This document shows positions 16,456-25,583 of a stretch of 64,000 nucleotides of DNA, one piece after another (the stretch's first letter is position 1; the number at the start of each line of letters is the position of its first letter). The translations under genes and the position numbers were made by a program. Source of the stretch: a virus. The notes under the pieces are model-generated. The model saw nothing but the letters and a program-made list of their open reading frames with translations. It had not been told where the DNA came from and made no database searches. The stretch is taken from the IMG/VR virus record IMGVR_UViG_3300020185_000044, positions 1 to 64,000 of that record. One strand, 5' to 3'.

Positions 16456-19400
16456 TTAAATAAAGCTTTTAATATATCTTAATGTAGAGCTAAATACTTT
16501 TACTAACGATGTAGCTGTATTATTGATTTTAGCAATGAAGTATGTGCCTATCATTAAGTCCCCTTGTGTAATAGGATTTGTTATGCCGCCAACAAGAGGC
16601 GTATTCTCATCCATTAGTATGTTAGCCCATTGCCTTCCTTCTTTTTCCTCGAAATCTCCGTTGATTAAGCTAGTGCTTTGTCCTCTTTCGTTTGTTCCGC
16701 TGTCCAAGTAGAAGTTAGTGTCTGTTGATTCTATCTCTAATGCCCTAGCGTTCTTTGTGTTAGTAGGCTCTGCGGCAAAAGGAATGGTGATATATGATTC
16801 GTGTTGAGCACCGTAAAAGTTTCCATAAGAGGAAACATTAGGGCTGTTATGTAAATAGAATTTGCCATCTTTACTAGAGCATAATCTACTTCTCGCACTA
16901 CCGAATACATCGCCTTTGTAATCAAAGAAAGACATCCATTTATTATTCTTGGGGGAGTAATTAAGAACGTATTGCTGTCCTTGTATTACCTCTACGTCAA
17001 CAGCGGGATTGTATGTCCCCGAACTAGTTACGGTTGCTTGTATTGTAGTTCCACCGCCAAGCTTAGACCAATCTCCACTACTTACTGTTTCTGTTACGAA
17101 TGGCGCTGCTGTAAATGTTTTTAATACTATATCTTCACTTAGGTCAAGTTCCGTTACCTGTGCTTCTGTAAGCGTTATTACTACTGTTGTAGGTGGTGTG
17201 GTTACAACTGTTCCCGTTGATGTTGACTTATTGTTTATTGATAATATAAACGTATCAAACTCTTTATCGTAAACGCTTTGTATTACGGGTTTATTGATTA
17301 ACCTTTGAGAGCGTATAAGAACTTCATCAAAAAAGAATCTCATTCCAGCATCACTAATAGGTTTCACTTCTAATCCACTTGATATTAGTACTGTGTTTTT
17401 GCTTCTATCTACAAACATTGATGCTCCGCCAAAATAGGAAAGGCTCTCTGGATTGTCTGATATACCATAATCTGATACAGAATATCTAGGAGTTCCGAAT
17501 ACATCAGTAGTTTTGCCTACGAAATTATTACCGTCTAATGAGTTTATTTCCGTTCTACCCATTGGTAAAAGCCCCATCTTTCTGTCGAATAATACTTTTA
17601 GATATTCGTTTTCAGAAAATATCTTTCTTATAGTTCCGTATTCGTTCTTTAGTTCCCTAAAGTTTATATCGTAAAAGAAGCCTAATCCGTTTATGTTAGT
17701 GTTTTGTACTAACGGGTCGCTCCATCTTAATGTTGTTTTTAATTCTGGAAGCCTACTATCCTCTAATGCGACTAATGGTCTTTTTAAGCTAATAGACCTA
17801 GAAGGCACTCTAATATCAGCGAACGGTACTTGTAGGAAAAATGCACCACCTACCGCAGTTCTCCCGCCAGATGGTATAGTTTTACTAGGAGGAAAGTTGT
17901 TAGCGTCATAATCTAAGAATGTGTAGCTTAAATACATATCACCTGTATCAGCGGGTTCATATACTAAATCCGCAGGGGGTGATATTACTTGGTTTTGGCT
18001 TGGTGCGTTAGGGTCGCCAAAACCCGAAAGGGTAGTTATTAATGAATCCAATCCTAAATGGGCTAAATCCCCATTAGCATCATACCCAATCTTACAAGGA
18101 TACCCGTACTCTCTCCATAATGCGTTATTTGAATCTGTGCTTTTTTTGTAAACCTCTAAAATGTCTCTGACAGTTGGCTGTGTATTCCATTGACCGCTAT
18201 TTATCTTAATATATTTCTTAAAGTTCATTTTATCCACAACAACAGATGCACCAGAACCGTCCCCCTCTACTATAAGCGTAGGAAATGAAGTATATCCATT
18301 TCCCGAATTAGTTATAGTTACTGTTATTATTGAACCAGAGCCTATTGCAGTTGTAAAAGTCGCCCCACTACCACCTCCGCCAACAGCTTTTATTGTTGGG
18401 TTTGCAGTAAAGCCACTACCTCCGCTAATTATGGTAACGGATGCTATTTCTCCAGAGTCTAGCGTTTCAATAACCTTTGATTCATCGTAATGCGCCCAAT
18501 AAGAAGATGCCGAGAAGTCGTAAACCCCTCTTACATAATATTCATCATTAAAGCTAAGAGGGAATTGGCTATCTTCGTTGTCATTATTAAATGTTCTTGG
18601 TATTTGTAGGCTTATTAATGACTGTCCGCCCGATGCTGCTGGCGTATCAACACCCGCCATAAATTGATAGGCTAAAGGTGTACTTCCCTCATAATCAATC
18701 CCTATTGGTAAGTAACATGGTTGCCAAGTTTTAGCCCAAGATGGCGGTGCGTGACTTATTCTCATATTTAGGCTTACTATTACACTAGGGCTAGTTACTA
18801 TCGAATCGTACCAATCCGTCTCTACTTCTTGGTCAATATTCGTTAATACTGTAGAAAGCCTTCCCTTACCATCCGAGTATCTTATACCCCATTTGTATTT
18901 AGCACCAGTTTTTAGTGTTTTTTGGTAACTCGCAGAAGGGGCTGTAGGTCTAGGTGCATAATATCTGTAAGATGAAATCATATCTAAATCTACGCTACTA
19001 ACATCTAGCCCCTCATCTATATCTCCAAATACTATTCTATTATCTTCTGTTATTGCTAATGTACCCGCTTTTTTAGGCACAAAAGAATATAGCTGATTAG
19101 CCTCATTTTGGTCTAACGGAACTTTAGCTGAATTATTGTCGAATATTACTTCGTAGAATGACTCATATTGAACTCCACCACCCGTTACACCCCAATTATC
19201 AGATGCTGTATTGAACTTTGTAAATGTATATTCGTTTGATGCGCTAATATCAGAGCCGTCTATATCAGCAAACTTATACCAATCTCCAGAGTTTCCATTT
19301 CTACAATCTCTATACGCTACCTCTATCTTTTTTAATCTGTTTACTATTGCTGAATTTCTATACACCCTAAGTCTTAAACCGCCGTAAGATGTTGTTGGGT

Positions 19401-20274
19401 CTGCTAATACATTCTTGTTATAAGTATTCATTTCTGATATAGGCGACCAAGCACCATACATATCATCGTCAAATACCCATCTGTACTTAAACTGAAAATA
19501 CTTACCAAAAAGTGAGTTATTGCTTGTCCCAGTATTAGCCCCATTTATCAATATCTGATGTAATGGCTGTAACGGGCATAAATCAAAATACTCTGCTTGT
19601 AATGCAGTAGGGTATTCAGACCCAATTAATTTATCTACGTTAATATATTTAGGCTCGTTATGATTGTCAGTCCAAAACAATAACGTTTGACCATCTCTTA
19701 TTAATATAGCTGAATCTATGTAATTATTCTCTTGAAAGTTTAAATAGTTGCCTATCTCCTTCCAAATTAATGAGTTTTTTTCGGGGTCTTTTTCTCCTGC
19801 ATAACTAGCGGATGTAAACCCAACTAAACAAATATAATATTTAGTCTCTGAAGATATACCGCCAATTCTTAATACTACATCACCAGCGGTGTAAGATGTT
19901 GCGTATGTAGGTGTAGCCCCGCCTAATGTACCTACTATTGAGTAAAAGTTATCTCTAACTAATTCTCTAAGAGTTTCATCTAAATAGCTATAATAAAGAA
20001 TTATATGCTTCCCTTCGCTACTCCATAGGAATATATAAGTTCTTTGGTTTTCTTCGTCATCTTGTATCTTAACGCATTTATATCTACCACCAGACGGTAA
20101 TGTATAACTTACTTCAAGTGTACTCTTTACATTTTCTAAGGCGTTATCATTCCCCCCATCAGTACTTGATACATAAAAGTTCTTAGCCTCTATGTACTCA
20201 CCTTCTTTTAGGTATCTAGGGTCGGAATCTTGGTTCATTCCAAGATAAAAAAAACGTCTATCTTCTTGTACCAT
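16456..20274 (-). CDS. Large tail nozzle/stabilisation protein (1272 aa)
   Basis: This long, beta-rich protein has many aromatic residues and few charges. Near residues 620-680 it has repeated glycine-rich turns of the type G-G-S-G-F-T and G-N-G-Y-T-S-F-P-T-L. Length and position, directly after three ring/adaptor-like proteins and before the internal proteins, match the nozzle or muzzle protein of short-tailed phages (P22 gp10-like role). Its start overlaps the stop of the upstream ring protein by 1 nt (TAATG). Assigned by position and composition, not by motif. Confidence 0.6.
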   Translation of the reverse strand: MVQEDRRFFYLGMNQDSDPRYLKEGEYIEAKNFYVSSTDGGNDNALENVKSTLEVSYTLPSGGRYKCVKIQDDEENQRTYIFLWSSEGKHIILYYSYLDETLRELVRDNFYSIVGTLGGATPTYATSYTAGDVVLRIGGISSETKYYICLVGFTSASYAGEKDPEKNSLIWKEIGNYLNFQENNYIDSAILIRDGQTLLFWTDNHNEPKYINVDKLIGSEYPTALQAEYFDLCPLQPLHQILINGANTGTSNNSLFGKYFQFKYRWVFDDDMYGAWSPISEMNTYNKNVLADPTTSYGGLRLRVYRNSAIVNRLKKIEVAYRDCRNGNSGDWYKFADIDGSDISASNEYTFTKFNTASDNWGVTGGGVQYESFYEVIFDNNSAKVPLDQNEANQLYSFVPKKAGTLAITEDNRIVFGDIDEGLDVSSVDLDMISSYRYYAPRPTAPSASYQKTLKTGAKYKWGIRYSDGKGRLSTVLTNIDQEVETDWYDSIVTSPSVIVSLNMRISHAPPSWAKTWQPCYLPIGIDYEGSTPLAYQFMAGVDTPAASGGQSLISLQIPRTFNNDNEDSQFPLSFNDEYYVRGVYDFSASSYWAHYDESKVIETLDSGEIASVTIISGGSGFTANPTIKAVGGGGSGATFTTAIGSGSIITVTITNSGNGYTSFPTLIVEGDGSGASVVVDKMNFKKYIKINSGQWNTQPTVRDILEVYKKSTDSNNALWREYGYPCKIGYDANGDLAHLGLDSLITTLSGFGDPNAPSQNQVISPPADLVYEPADTGDMYLSYTFLDYDANNFPPSKTIPSGGRTAVGGAFFLQVPFADIRVPSRSISLKRPLVALEDSRLPELKTTLRWSDPLVQNTNINGLGFFYDINFRELKNEYGTIRKIFSENEYLKVLFDRKMGLLPMGRTEINSLDGNNFVGKTTDVFGTPRYSVSDYGISDNPESLSYFGGASMFVDRSKNTVLISSGLEVKPISDAGMRFFFDEVLIRSQRLINKPVIQSVYDKEFDTFILSINNKSTSTGTVVTTPPTTVVITLTEAQVTELDLSEDIVLKTFTAAPFVTETVSSGDWSKLGGGTTIQATVTSSGTYNPAVDVEVIQGQQYVLNYSPKNNKWMSFFDYKGDVFGSARSRLCSSKDGKFYLHNSPNVSSYGNFYGAQHESYITIPFAAEPTNTKNARALEIESTDTNFYLDSGTNERGQSTSLINGDFEEKEGRQWANILMDENTPLVGGITNPITQGDLMIGTYFIAKINNTATSLVKVFSSTLRYIKSFI

Positions 20275-21038
20275 TAGCTTTTAGTAAATGCGCTGCTCTT
20301 TCTAGTCTGATTCATCATTTGGTTTTGCGTCATTGAACTGAATCTTTCAGCCATATGATAGCAAGCCCAAGTGAACTTATGCTCTAAATCTTGTATAACA
20401 CCTCTTGGTGTGCTTTTTCTTCTTCTCTTACTAAACAATTCTATACCCGCCTTAATAGGCTCCCTCATAAACTGATGAACTAGAAACTCTCCGTTTATTG
20501 TAGATATATCTTGAAGGTATATTATCATATACTTGTCAGTAGTGTTTAAGCCTCCATTTACGTTGATAAATCCTCTTTCGTAGTCTATACTCCACTCACC
20601 ATAAACAACGTGTCCATTGCTACCGAAATTGCCTCCTAAGTTCTCTCCGTGTCTGCTTACAGATAGGCTGTTGTTTGAATCTCCGTAACCGTTTGATTCA
20701 GCTAACCTTCCCGTAGAGGTTTGTCTTTCTGTATTGCCTTCACTATCAGTTCCTCTTGCGTTGGCGATTTTATTACCCAACCCTAATGAAATGAAGTGGT
20801 TTGCGCTATTTACAATTCCTAAGTCTATAATTCTTACGCAACCCGCAGGAATTACTATTTGGTCGTTAGAGTTTAACGTAACAAACTTACTTACAGGTAT
20901 GCCCGTAAAATCATACTCCATCTCCCTTAATGCTTGTATGGCAAAGTCTAGGTAAAAAGATAAATCGTGTGTAGTCTTTTTGCCTTGCTCTCTAAGGTAG
21001 TCTTTTACTATGGATAATATGGGTAAGTCTCTATTCAT
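20274..21038 (-). CDS. Ring/tail-adaptor protein (254 aa)
   Basis: The N-terminus is helical with D-L-S-F-Y-L-D-F-A-I-Q-A-L-R-E-M, then a beta-rich body with VIPAGCVRIIDLG. The C-terminus is positively charged and helical (ELFSKRRRKS). This fold order occurs in head-tail ring proteins of podoviruses, including crAss-like ones. It overlaps neighbours by 1 nt on each side, so it belongs to a coupled run of four tail genes. Confidence 0.6.
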   Translation of the reverse strand: MNRDLPILSIVKDYLREQGKKTTHDLSFYLDFAIQALREMEYDFTGIPVSKFVTLNSNDQIVIPAGCVRIIDLGIVNSANHFISLGLGNKIANARGTDSEGNTERQTSTGRLAESNGYGDSNNSLSVSRHGENLGGNFGSNGHVVYGEWSIDYERGFINVNGGLNTTDKYMIIYLQDISTINGEFLVHQFMREPIKAGIELFSKRRRKSTPRGVIQDLEHKFTWACYHMAERFSSMTQNQMMNQTRKSSAFTKS

Positions 21039-21658
21039 TATGAATCTGCTAGGTTGTTATCGCTTAAATCTTCTGGAATGTCTTTTGTCAATACATATTC
21101 TTGAACAGCCATATTAATTATATCCAACTCTAGGTTAGGCGGAAATGGAAAATAATCATCATCCGCTATATCTTCGCTGCTAGATATTGAGTGTACATCT
21201 AATAATGTTTCTTCTGTCTGTTTTGCTGTAAAGTATATTCTATCTCCACTTAACCAATATCCCGTATTACCTTCTAACTCTTTTGAGGCAGAACCATTAA
21301 ATAAAGAATTAAATGTAGATGGCACTTGGTAGTATTCAAATGTGTTATTACAAGGTGTTATCTGATATATACCCATATTCTTAGGGAGTACTAACGGCTT
21401 AAATGGTAGCTGTAAATACCATCTGTTAGTTCTAGTGTCTTTTGTAGGGGATAATTGCTCATAAGTAGATATACAGCCTTCCCAAACCATATCTTCCATT
21501 AAGTCATTACTCCACGCTTGCCAAGCGAAATCTGCAACAACTTTATCTCTAGCATTACCAACAGCAGCTACCATTTCCCTAAGAGATGTCTTAGCGTCTT
21601 GCGTTAGCTTTGGGTAAAGCTTCTTTAATGCTCTATATGCTAAATCTACTTTTGTCAT
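21038..21658 (-). CDS. Head-tail adaptor / ring protein (206 aa)
   Basis: It begins with a helical segment (KVDLAYRALKKLYPKL) and ends acidic. The size and the K-x-D-L-A-Y-R-A-L-x-K-L start fit small gatekeeper or adaptor proteins between portal and nozzle. Translation is coupled (1-nt overlaps) to the ring protein downstream and the 211-aa protein upstream. No enzymatic motif. Confidence 0.55.
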   Translation of the reverse strand: MTKVDLAYRALKKLYPKLTQDAKTSLREMVAAVGNARDKVVADFAWQAWSNDLMEDMVWEGCISTYEQLSPTKDTRTNRWYLQLPFKPLVLPKNMGIYQITPCNNTFEYYQVPSTFNSLFNGSASKELEGNTGYWLSGDRIYFTAKQTEETLLDVHSISSSEDIADDDYFPFPPNLELDIINMAVQEYVLTKDIPEDLSDNNLADS

Positions 21659-22293
21659 TATTTGTAATTAACTAACGCTTCGTTTCCTATTGAGAAACCA
21701 AAACGTCTAACTATACCTTGTACTATTCTTTCTGTATGCTGCTCTGGTATATCAAAATCAACCGATGTAGACGAATCGTACACTTCTCTACTAGATGATA
21801 CCGTGAAGCCCCAAATAGGGTCTAATGGAAGTCTGTAATAGCTGAGCTTAACGCTACTAAATACAGAGTAAGGTTTAATTTCTACCGTATCTGCATTAAT
21901 AACTGCTATTGGATATGCTGTACTTGCTCTTGAGAAACCGCTAACTTCCGATGCGTCTGCTTCTGACTGACCCATCACTTGAAATTGAACTAGCTTACTC
22001 TGTGTTTGATTAATGTAAACTCTACCCGTTATTGATTGCAATTGCATATAATCACTAGGCTTAGTTACTAAGTTGCTTGAGTTCGGAAAAAGATTAACTG
22101 ACACCTTTAATTCATCAGCTATGTCCATTGTTTGCTGTGAACTTTCAGACACACCTAGCACTTCATTATAAAAAGAAAGTTGTTCTAGCTTTGCGTAGTT
22201 ATTAAAGTCGCTTGTCTTTATATAGCCTCCTGACTGATTCTTCTTTATAATCTCAAAGACTTGCGTCTTTACGGTATTTATATTTGCTCCCAA
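21658..22293 (-). CDS. Tail adaptor/ring protein (211 aa)
   Basis: A helical start (I-N-T-V-K-T-Q-V-F-E-I-I-K-K) is followed by a beta-rich middle containing V-T-K-P-S-D-Y-M-Q-L, where the proline-serine-aspartate turn resembles other phage ring proteins. A helix with R-I-V-Q-G-I-V-R-R-F lies near the end. It lies directly upstream of the 206-aa adaptor. A connector role is inferred. Confidence 0.55.
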   Translation of the reverse strand: MGANINTVKTQVFEIIKKNQSGGYIKTSDFNNYAKLEQLSFYNEVLGVSESSQQTMDIADELKVSVNLFPNSSNLVTKPSDYMQLQSITGRVYINQTQSKLVQFQVMGQSEADASEVSGFSRASTAYPIAVINADTVEIKPYSVFSSVKLSYYRLPLDPIWGFTVSSSREVYDSSTSVDFDIPEQHTERIVQGIVRRFGFSIGNEALVNYK

Positions 22294-22296
22294 TTT

Positions 22297-23043
22297 CTAT
22301 TGATTATCGCCACTTGTTGATACGACTGAAAATTGATTCTCGTCTGTGCATATTAATTCTATAACATCAAATTCGCTTAATGTAAGTGAAGCTCCATTAA
22401 GAGTTCTAAGTATTTGTCCGTTTGCGCCAAATTTAGCAGGGTCTAAGTCTAGTGTAGCACCCACTCCAACATAGAATAATAATCTAGTCGCTACTGCGCA
22501 TTTATTAATTTGAACTATCTCACCCGTTCCGTCTACAAAATATGTATTACCATTCTTAGCGTTTAATACTGAATCACCCGTAGTAGGGTTAATATCAGTA
22601 GCTATATTATTGTATTGACCATATAGCTGTAATGCTACGTTCTCTGATTTAGGAATAGCTGCTGATTGAAGCCCTATGAATACAGAATCAGTTGCGGATG
22701 TCTTTGGTGATAAAACCCCTCCCGAATTATTCCAATAAGCACTATCTAATAATTCACTTCTAATCTGTGTTGCTGTATCTGAAATTTCACTTCTTATTTG
22801 AGTTAATGAATCATTAGCCGCATACCCGTCATTTATAAAATACCTGCCATCAGCAGTAGAGTCTATTATAAACAAACTCCCATAAGCTCCGTACATTGAT
22901 TCTCCGCTTAAAAACATCGTATCTCCATACGCAATCTTCTTAACTTTAAAGGGCTGATTCTTAGTTACCCAATTAATAGTGTCTTGCGAATATCCTGCTA
23001 AGCAAAACGCAGTAAGTATAAATAATATTACTATCTTTTTCAT
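22297..23043 (-). CDS. Exported protein with signal peptide inside the tail operon (248 aa)
   Basis: The first 19 residues are a clear Bacteroidota-type signal peptide (MKKIVILFILTAFCLAGYSQ). The mature part is rich in T, D and N and beta-like, with Q-I-R-S-E-I/L written twice (about residues 83 and 93). It lies 3 nt before the adaptor gene and shares its transcript. An exported protein within the virion gene block could be surface-exposed on the host or a secreted virion component. Function unknown. Compare 34403-34822. Confidence 0.6.
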   Translation of the reverse strand: MKKIVILFILTAFCLAGYSQDTINWVTKNQPFKVKKIAYGDTMFLSGESMYGAYGSLFIIDSTADGRYFINDGYAANDSLTQIRSEISDTATQIRSELLDSAYWNNSGGVLSPKTSATDSVFIGLQSAAIPKSENVALQLYGQYNNIATDINPTTGDSVLNAKNGNTYFVDGTGEIVQINKCAVATRLLFYVGVGATLDLDPAKFGANGQILRTLNGASLTLSEFDVIELICTDENQFSVVSTSGDNQ

Positions 23044-23046
23044 TTC

Positions 23047-24261
23047 TTATGGTTTAATTATGTGATAAGCTACCTTTACTCCCGTATATACAATTGTTCC
23101 GAAAGTAATTTCTCCCGTTAAGGAATTTAAACTTATGCTGTATGTGCTAATTGATTCTACGTCATCTCCATCTACGGTTATGATTACATCTCCATCTGCA
23201 TAGTTGTAGTTTATAAGTTCTGTGAATGTATAGCTAGTAACGTCTGCCGTCATTGTAGCTGAACCCATTCTTACTATTGCAGGGGTTGTTCCTATACCTA
23301 CTACTTGAGATACTGTTCCTGAACTACCGCAATCTCCCGTACAACTTAATAAGTCTTTTATTTCAGAGGTATAAGCCGCTGCATCCGATGATTTACCGCA
23401 GTTATATGCGCTTTGTATCAGTTGCCATAGATTAGAAGTTCTATTAAATAACTTCGTTAATCTAGCTTCATCTGTCTTATTGCCCGTATTTATAGCTGCA
23501 TCTAGTTGCTGCTCTAATGCTTTCATACAACAATAAAGGTCGCAACCATCACTTCCACCGCTTACATAGATACCCTTATATCCCGTTACAGCATCTAGTA
23601 GTGTCCAAGTAACATCCGTAGAAGTTGCGTCTGTGTAATACCCGTTAAATGTATATGTAGCATTTGCTGACAAGGCTACTACCGAAGTAATATCAGGGTC
23701 AGTTGAATAGTAAAATACTTTTGTGTTTAATGTCTTTGTAGAACTATCAATGTTAGTTACATAAGAACCTAGACCTTGTGGGTGCGTAAGTGTTAATGTA
23801 CCCGCTATTGTAGGGTCTACTGAATTATAAGCGTAACTTGTTTCGTCTACTGCTTTAAAGAAAATAGGGTTTATTACGCTATAACTAAGGTCTAAATCAG
23901 CCGTTGGTGAAGAATAAGTGTTATCAAACTGAAATGTTCTTTCAAATTTAACCAAAGGTGCTGCTACATCGAAATACGTTAGCGTTATTTGATAAGAACC
24001 TCTAACAACTAATGAATCAGCATCTTTTGGTAGGTTTAGCGTATCGCTAGAGCCACCCGATGTCATATTAGGGTTAGATGTGTCTGTGTTATTATAAAAT
24101 GTAGTTCCTTGTGGGTCTACTATCTTAACAAGTATTCTTGAATCTCCCGAAGCCCAACTTAAATCACCAGAACCATAAGTAGATGTATCTGTAAGTGTTA
24201 CGTTTTTGGCTGCGATAGACTCACCTGTTGTGAATGTTATGTCTGTTGATTGAGTTGCCAT
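23047..24261 (-). CDS. Putative virion protein with Ig-like regions and a cysteine-rich segment (404 aa)
   Basis: The N-terminal 200 residues are T/S/D-rich and beta-like. A segment with DLYCCMKALEQQLD, YNCGK and LLSCTGDCG holds seven cysteines, unusual for a phage virion protein. The C-terminal ~80 residues are again beta-rich. It has its own promoter (24282-24289) and follows a terminator, so it starts a new transcription unit after the capsid region. It may be a head fibre or collar protein; uncertain. Confidence 0.5.
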   Translation of the reverse strand: MATQSTDITFTTGESIAAKNVTLTDTSTYGSGDLSWASGDSRILVKIVDPQGTTFYNNTDTSNPNMTSGGSSDTLNLPKDADSLVVRGSYQITLTYFDVAAPLVKFERTFQFDNTYSSPTADLDLSYSVINPIFFKAVDETSYAYNSVDPTIAGTLTLTHPQGLGSYVTNIDSSTKTLNTKVFYYSTDPDITSVVALSANATYTFNGYYTDATSTDVTWTLLDAVTGYKGIYVSGGSDGCDLYCCMKALEQQLDAAINTGNKTDEARLTKLFNRTSNLWQLIQSAYNCGKSSDAAAYTSEIKDLLSCTGDCGSSGTVSQVVGIGTTPAIVRMGSATMTADVTSYTFTELINYNYADGDVIITVDGDDVESISTYSISLNSLTGEITFGTIVYTGVKVAYHIIKP

Positions 24262-24281
24262 TAGTTATAATTTGTTAAATA

Positions 24282-24289
24282 CAAAGATA
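24282..24289 (-). promoter_or_regulatory. -7 box TATCTTTG for the tail unit
   Basis: CAAAGATA on the plus strand is TATCTTTG on the minus strand, 20 nt before ATG 24261. The sequence around it is the same as at 7422-7429. Confidence 0.65.
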
Positions 24290-24290
24290 C

Positions 24291-24323
24291 AAAAAAGGTG
24301 GGAACTGATATGAACCCACCTTT
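24291..24323 (-). terminator. Intrinsic terminator after the 373-aa gene
   Basis: On the minus strand AAAGGTGGG pairs with CCCACCTTT across a 12-nt loop, then a T run. It lies 28 nt beyond the stop of 24352-25473. Confidence 0.8.
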
Positions 24324-24351
24324 AATATAAATTATATGTTTAAATTACTGA

Positions 24352-25473
24352 CTACTCATCAGTTATTTTAGACTGTATGGTAAGTTTTAATTGTCTTACT
24401 AAATAAGCCTTCAAGTTAAACCCCTTAAACTCTAAATCGTTTTCAATCATTTTAACCACACCTTTCTTACCTTTTGCTAATTGGTTTTCTGGTTTTTTGT
24501 CGTCTAGGAATAAATAAGCACCCGATTGAATAAGAATACCTGCGTCTTTAGCCGCTTGTACTAATTCATCTGGAGTAAAGCTATCAATAACGTCTGGATT
24601 TTCATCTACGATATACTCATCGTCTGTTTCTCCCGTTAACTTGTAAAGAATGTCATTGTAAACTTCTTTTCCCGTTCCACCTGATTCACAGCAGTAATTA
24701 ACTAATACATCTTTAGGCATTAGTCCTTTTCTTACTTTTAAGCTGATTACAGGCTCACTTGTGTCATCCCATAGTATTTGCCTAGAAATCTTGTCAAACT
24801 TAATTAAACGTAGCGTAAATGCTCTGTTTATCTGTATTCTAGTTTCTAGTCTAGGGTCATTGATAATCTCTAGTACTTCTTCTGGATTTCTTCTAGCGTG
24901 AGAAATTAAATCCATTTTAAGTTCCTTCTCATTCAATGGAACATTGTTTCTGTCTAAAGTGTTTCTACCTAGTAATTCAGCTAATTGAATTAGGTTTTCT
25001 TCTCTAGCTTCAATAATAAACTGAATTGCTTTGTGAGTTAATTCTTCTGAATCAAATCTTTCTTCCGCATCTTTAGCTTCTGATTCTTCTGTAAAGATTA
25101 CTTCTGCATTTGGGTTTCTTTCTGGATTGCTACCGTTAGAGTTCATTGCTCTTAAATACTCAATAAGCATTGAATTTCTCTTTGGGTCTAAAATCATTAT
25201 CTTGTCATTGAATGTTATTTTAGGTGCGGAAATTAATCTGAAGTCTTCTTCTCCCTTGTAGTTATTCCACTCATCCATATATATACTACGCTGCCCGTTA
25301 CTAGGGTTGTAAACTGCTATACGCTTGTTTATAACTCCCGTCTTAGGGTTTTCTATGTTTATAATGTCTTTTGCTGGAATTGATACACCTCTGTTTGCGC
25401 CACTTCTTCGTGTGTCTAGTGCAACGTGTCTTTTGTCTAGTACGAATGTAACGTACTTCTCTACTTGTGCCAT
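24352..25473 (-). CDS. Capsid-associated virion protein (373 aa)
   Basis: It is soluble and highly charged, with a beta-rich first third (VEKYVTFVLDKRHVALD) and an acidic, helical middle (FTEESEAKDAEERF). It lies just downstream of the capsid gene with its own promoter and terminator, as abundant structural proteins do. A protein of similar size often follows the capsid gene in podoviruses of this host group. I cannot name a family. Confidence 0.5.
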   Translation of the reverse strand: MAQVEKYVTFVLDKRHVALDTRRSGANRGVSIPAKDIINIENPKTGVINKRIAVYNPSNGQRSIYMDEWNNYKGEEDFRLISAPKITFNDKIMILDPKRNSMLIEYLRAMNSNGSNPERNPNAEVIFTEESEAKDAEERFDSEELTHKAIQFIIEAREENLIQLAELLGRNTLDRNNVPLNEKELKMDLISHARRNPEEVLEIINDPRLETRIQINRAFTLRLIKFDKISRQILWDDTSEPVISLKVRKGLMPKDVLVNYCCESGGTGKEVYNDILYKLTGETDDEYIVDENPDVIDSFTPDELVQAAKDAGILIQSGAYLFLDDKKPENQLAKGKKGVVKMIENDLEFKGFNLKAYLVRQLKLTIQSKITDE

Positions 25474-25503
25474 AATACTTTATTAAATTAAAATTTGTAA
25501 ATA

Positions 25504-25511
25504 CAAAATTA
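25504..25511 (-). promoter_or_regulatory. -7 box TAATTTTG for 24352-25473
   Basis: CAAAATTA on the plus strand gives TAATTTTG on the minus strand, about 30 nt before the ATG, between the capsid terminator and this gene. Confidence 0.55.
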
Positions 25512-25530
25512 AACAATTTTTAACAAACAA

Positions 25531-25562
25531 AAAAAGCCCCAATGTTTCCATCAGGGCTTTTA
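25531..25562 (-). terminator. Intrinsic terminator after the capsid gene
   Basis: On the minus strand AAAGCCCTGATGG... folds onto GGGGCTTT, followed by seven T. It lies 22 nt beyond the capsid stop codon. Confidence 0.85.
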
Positions 25563-25583
25563 ATAGTTTATATAAGGTTAATT

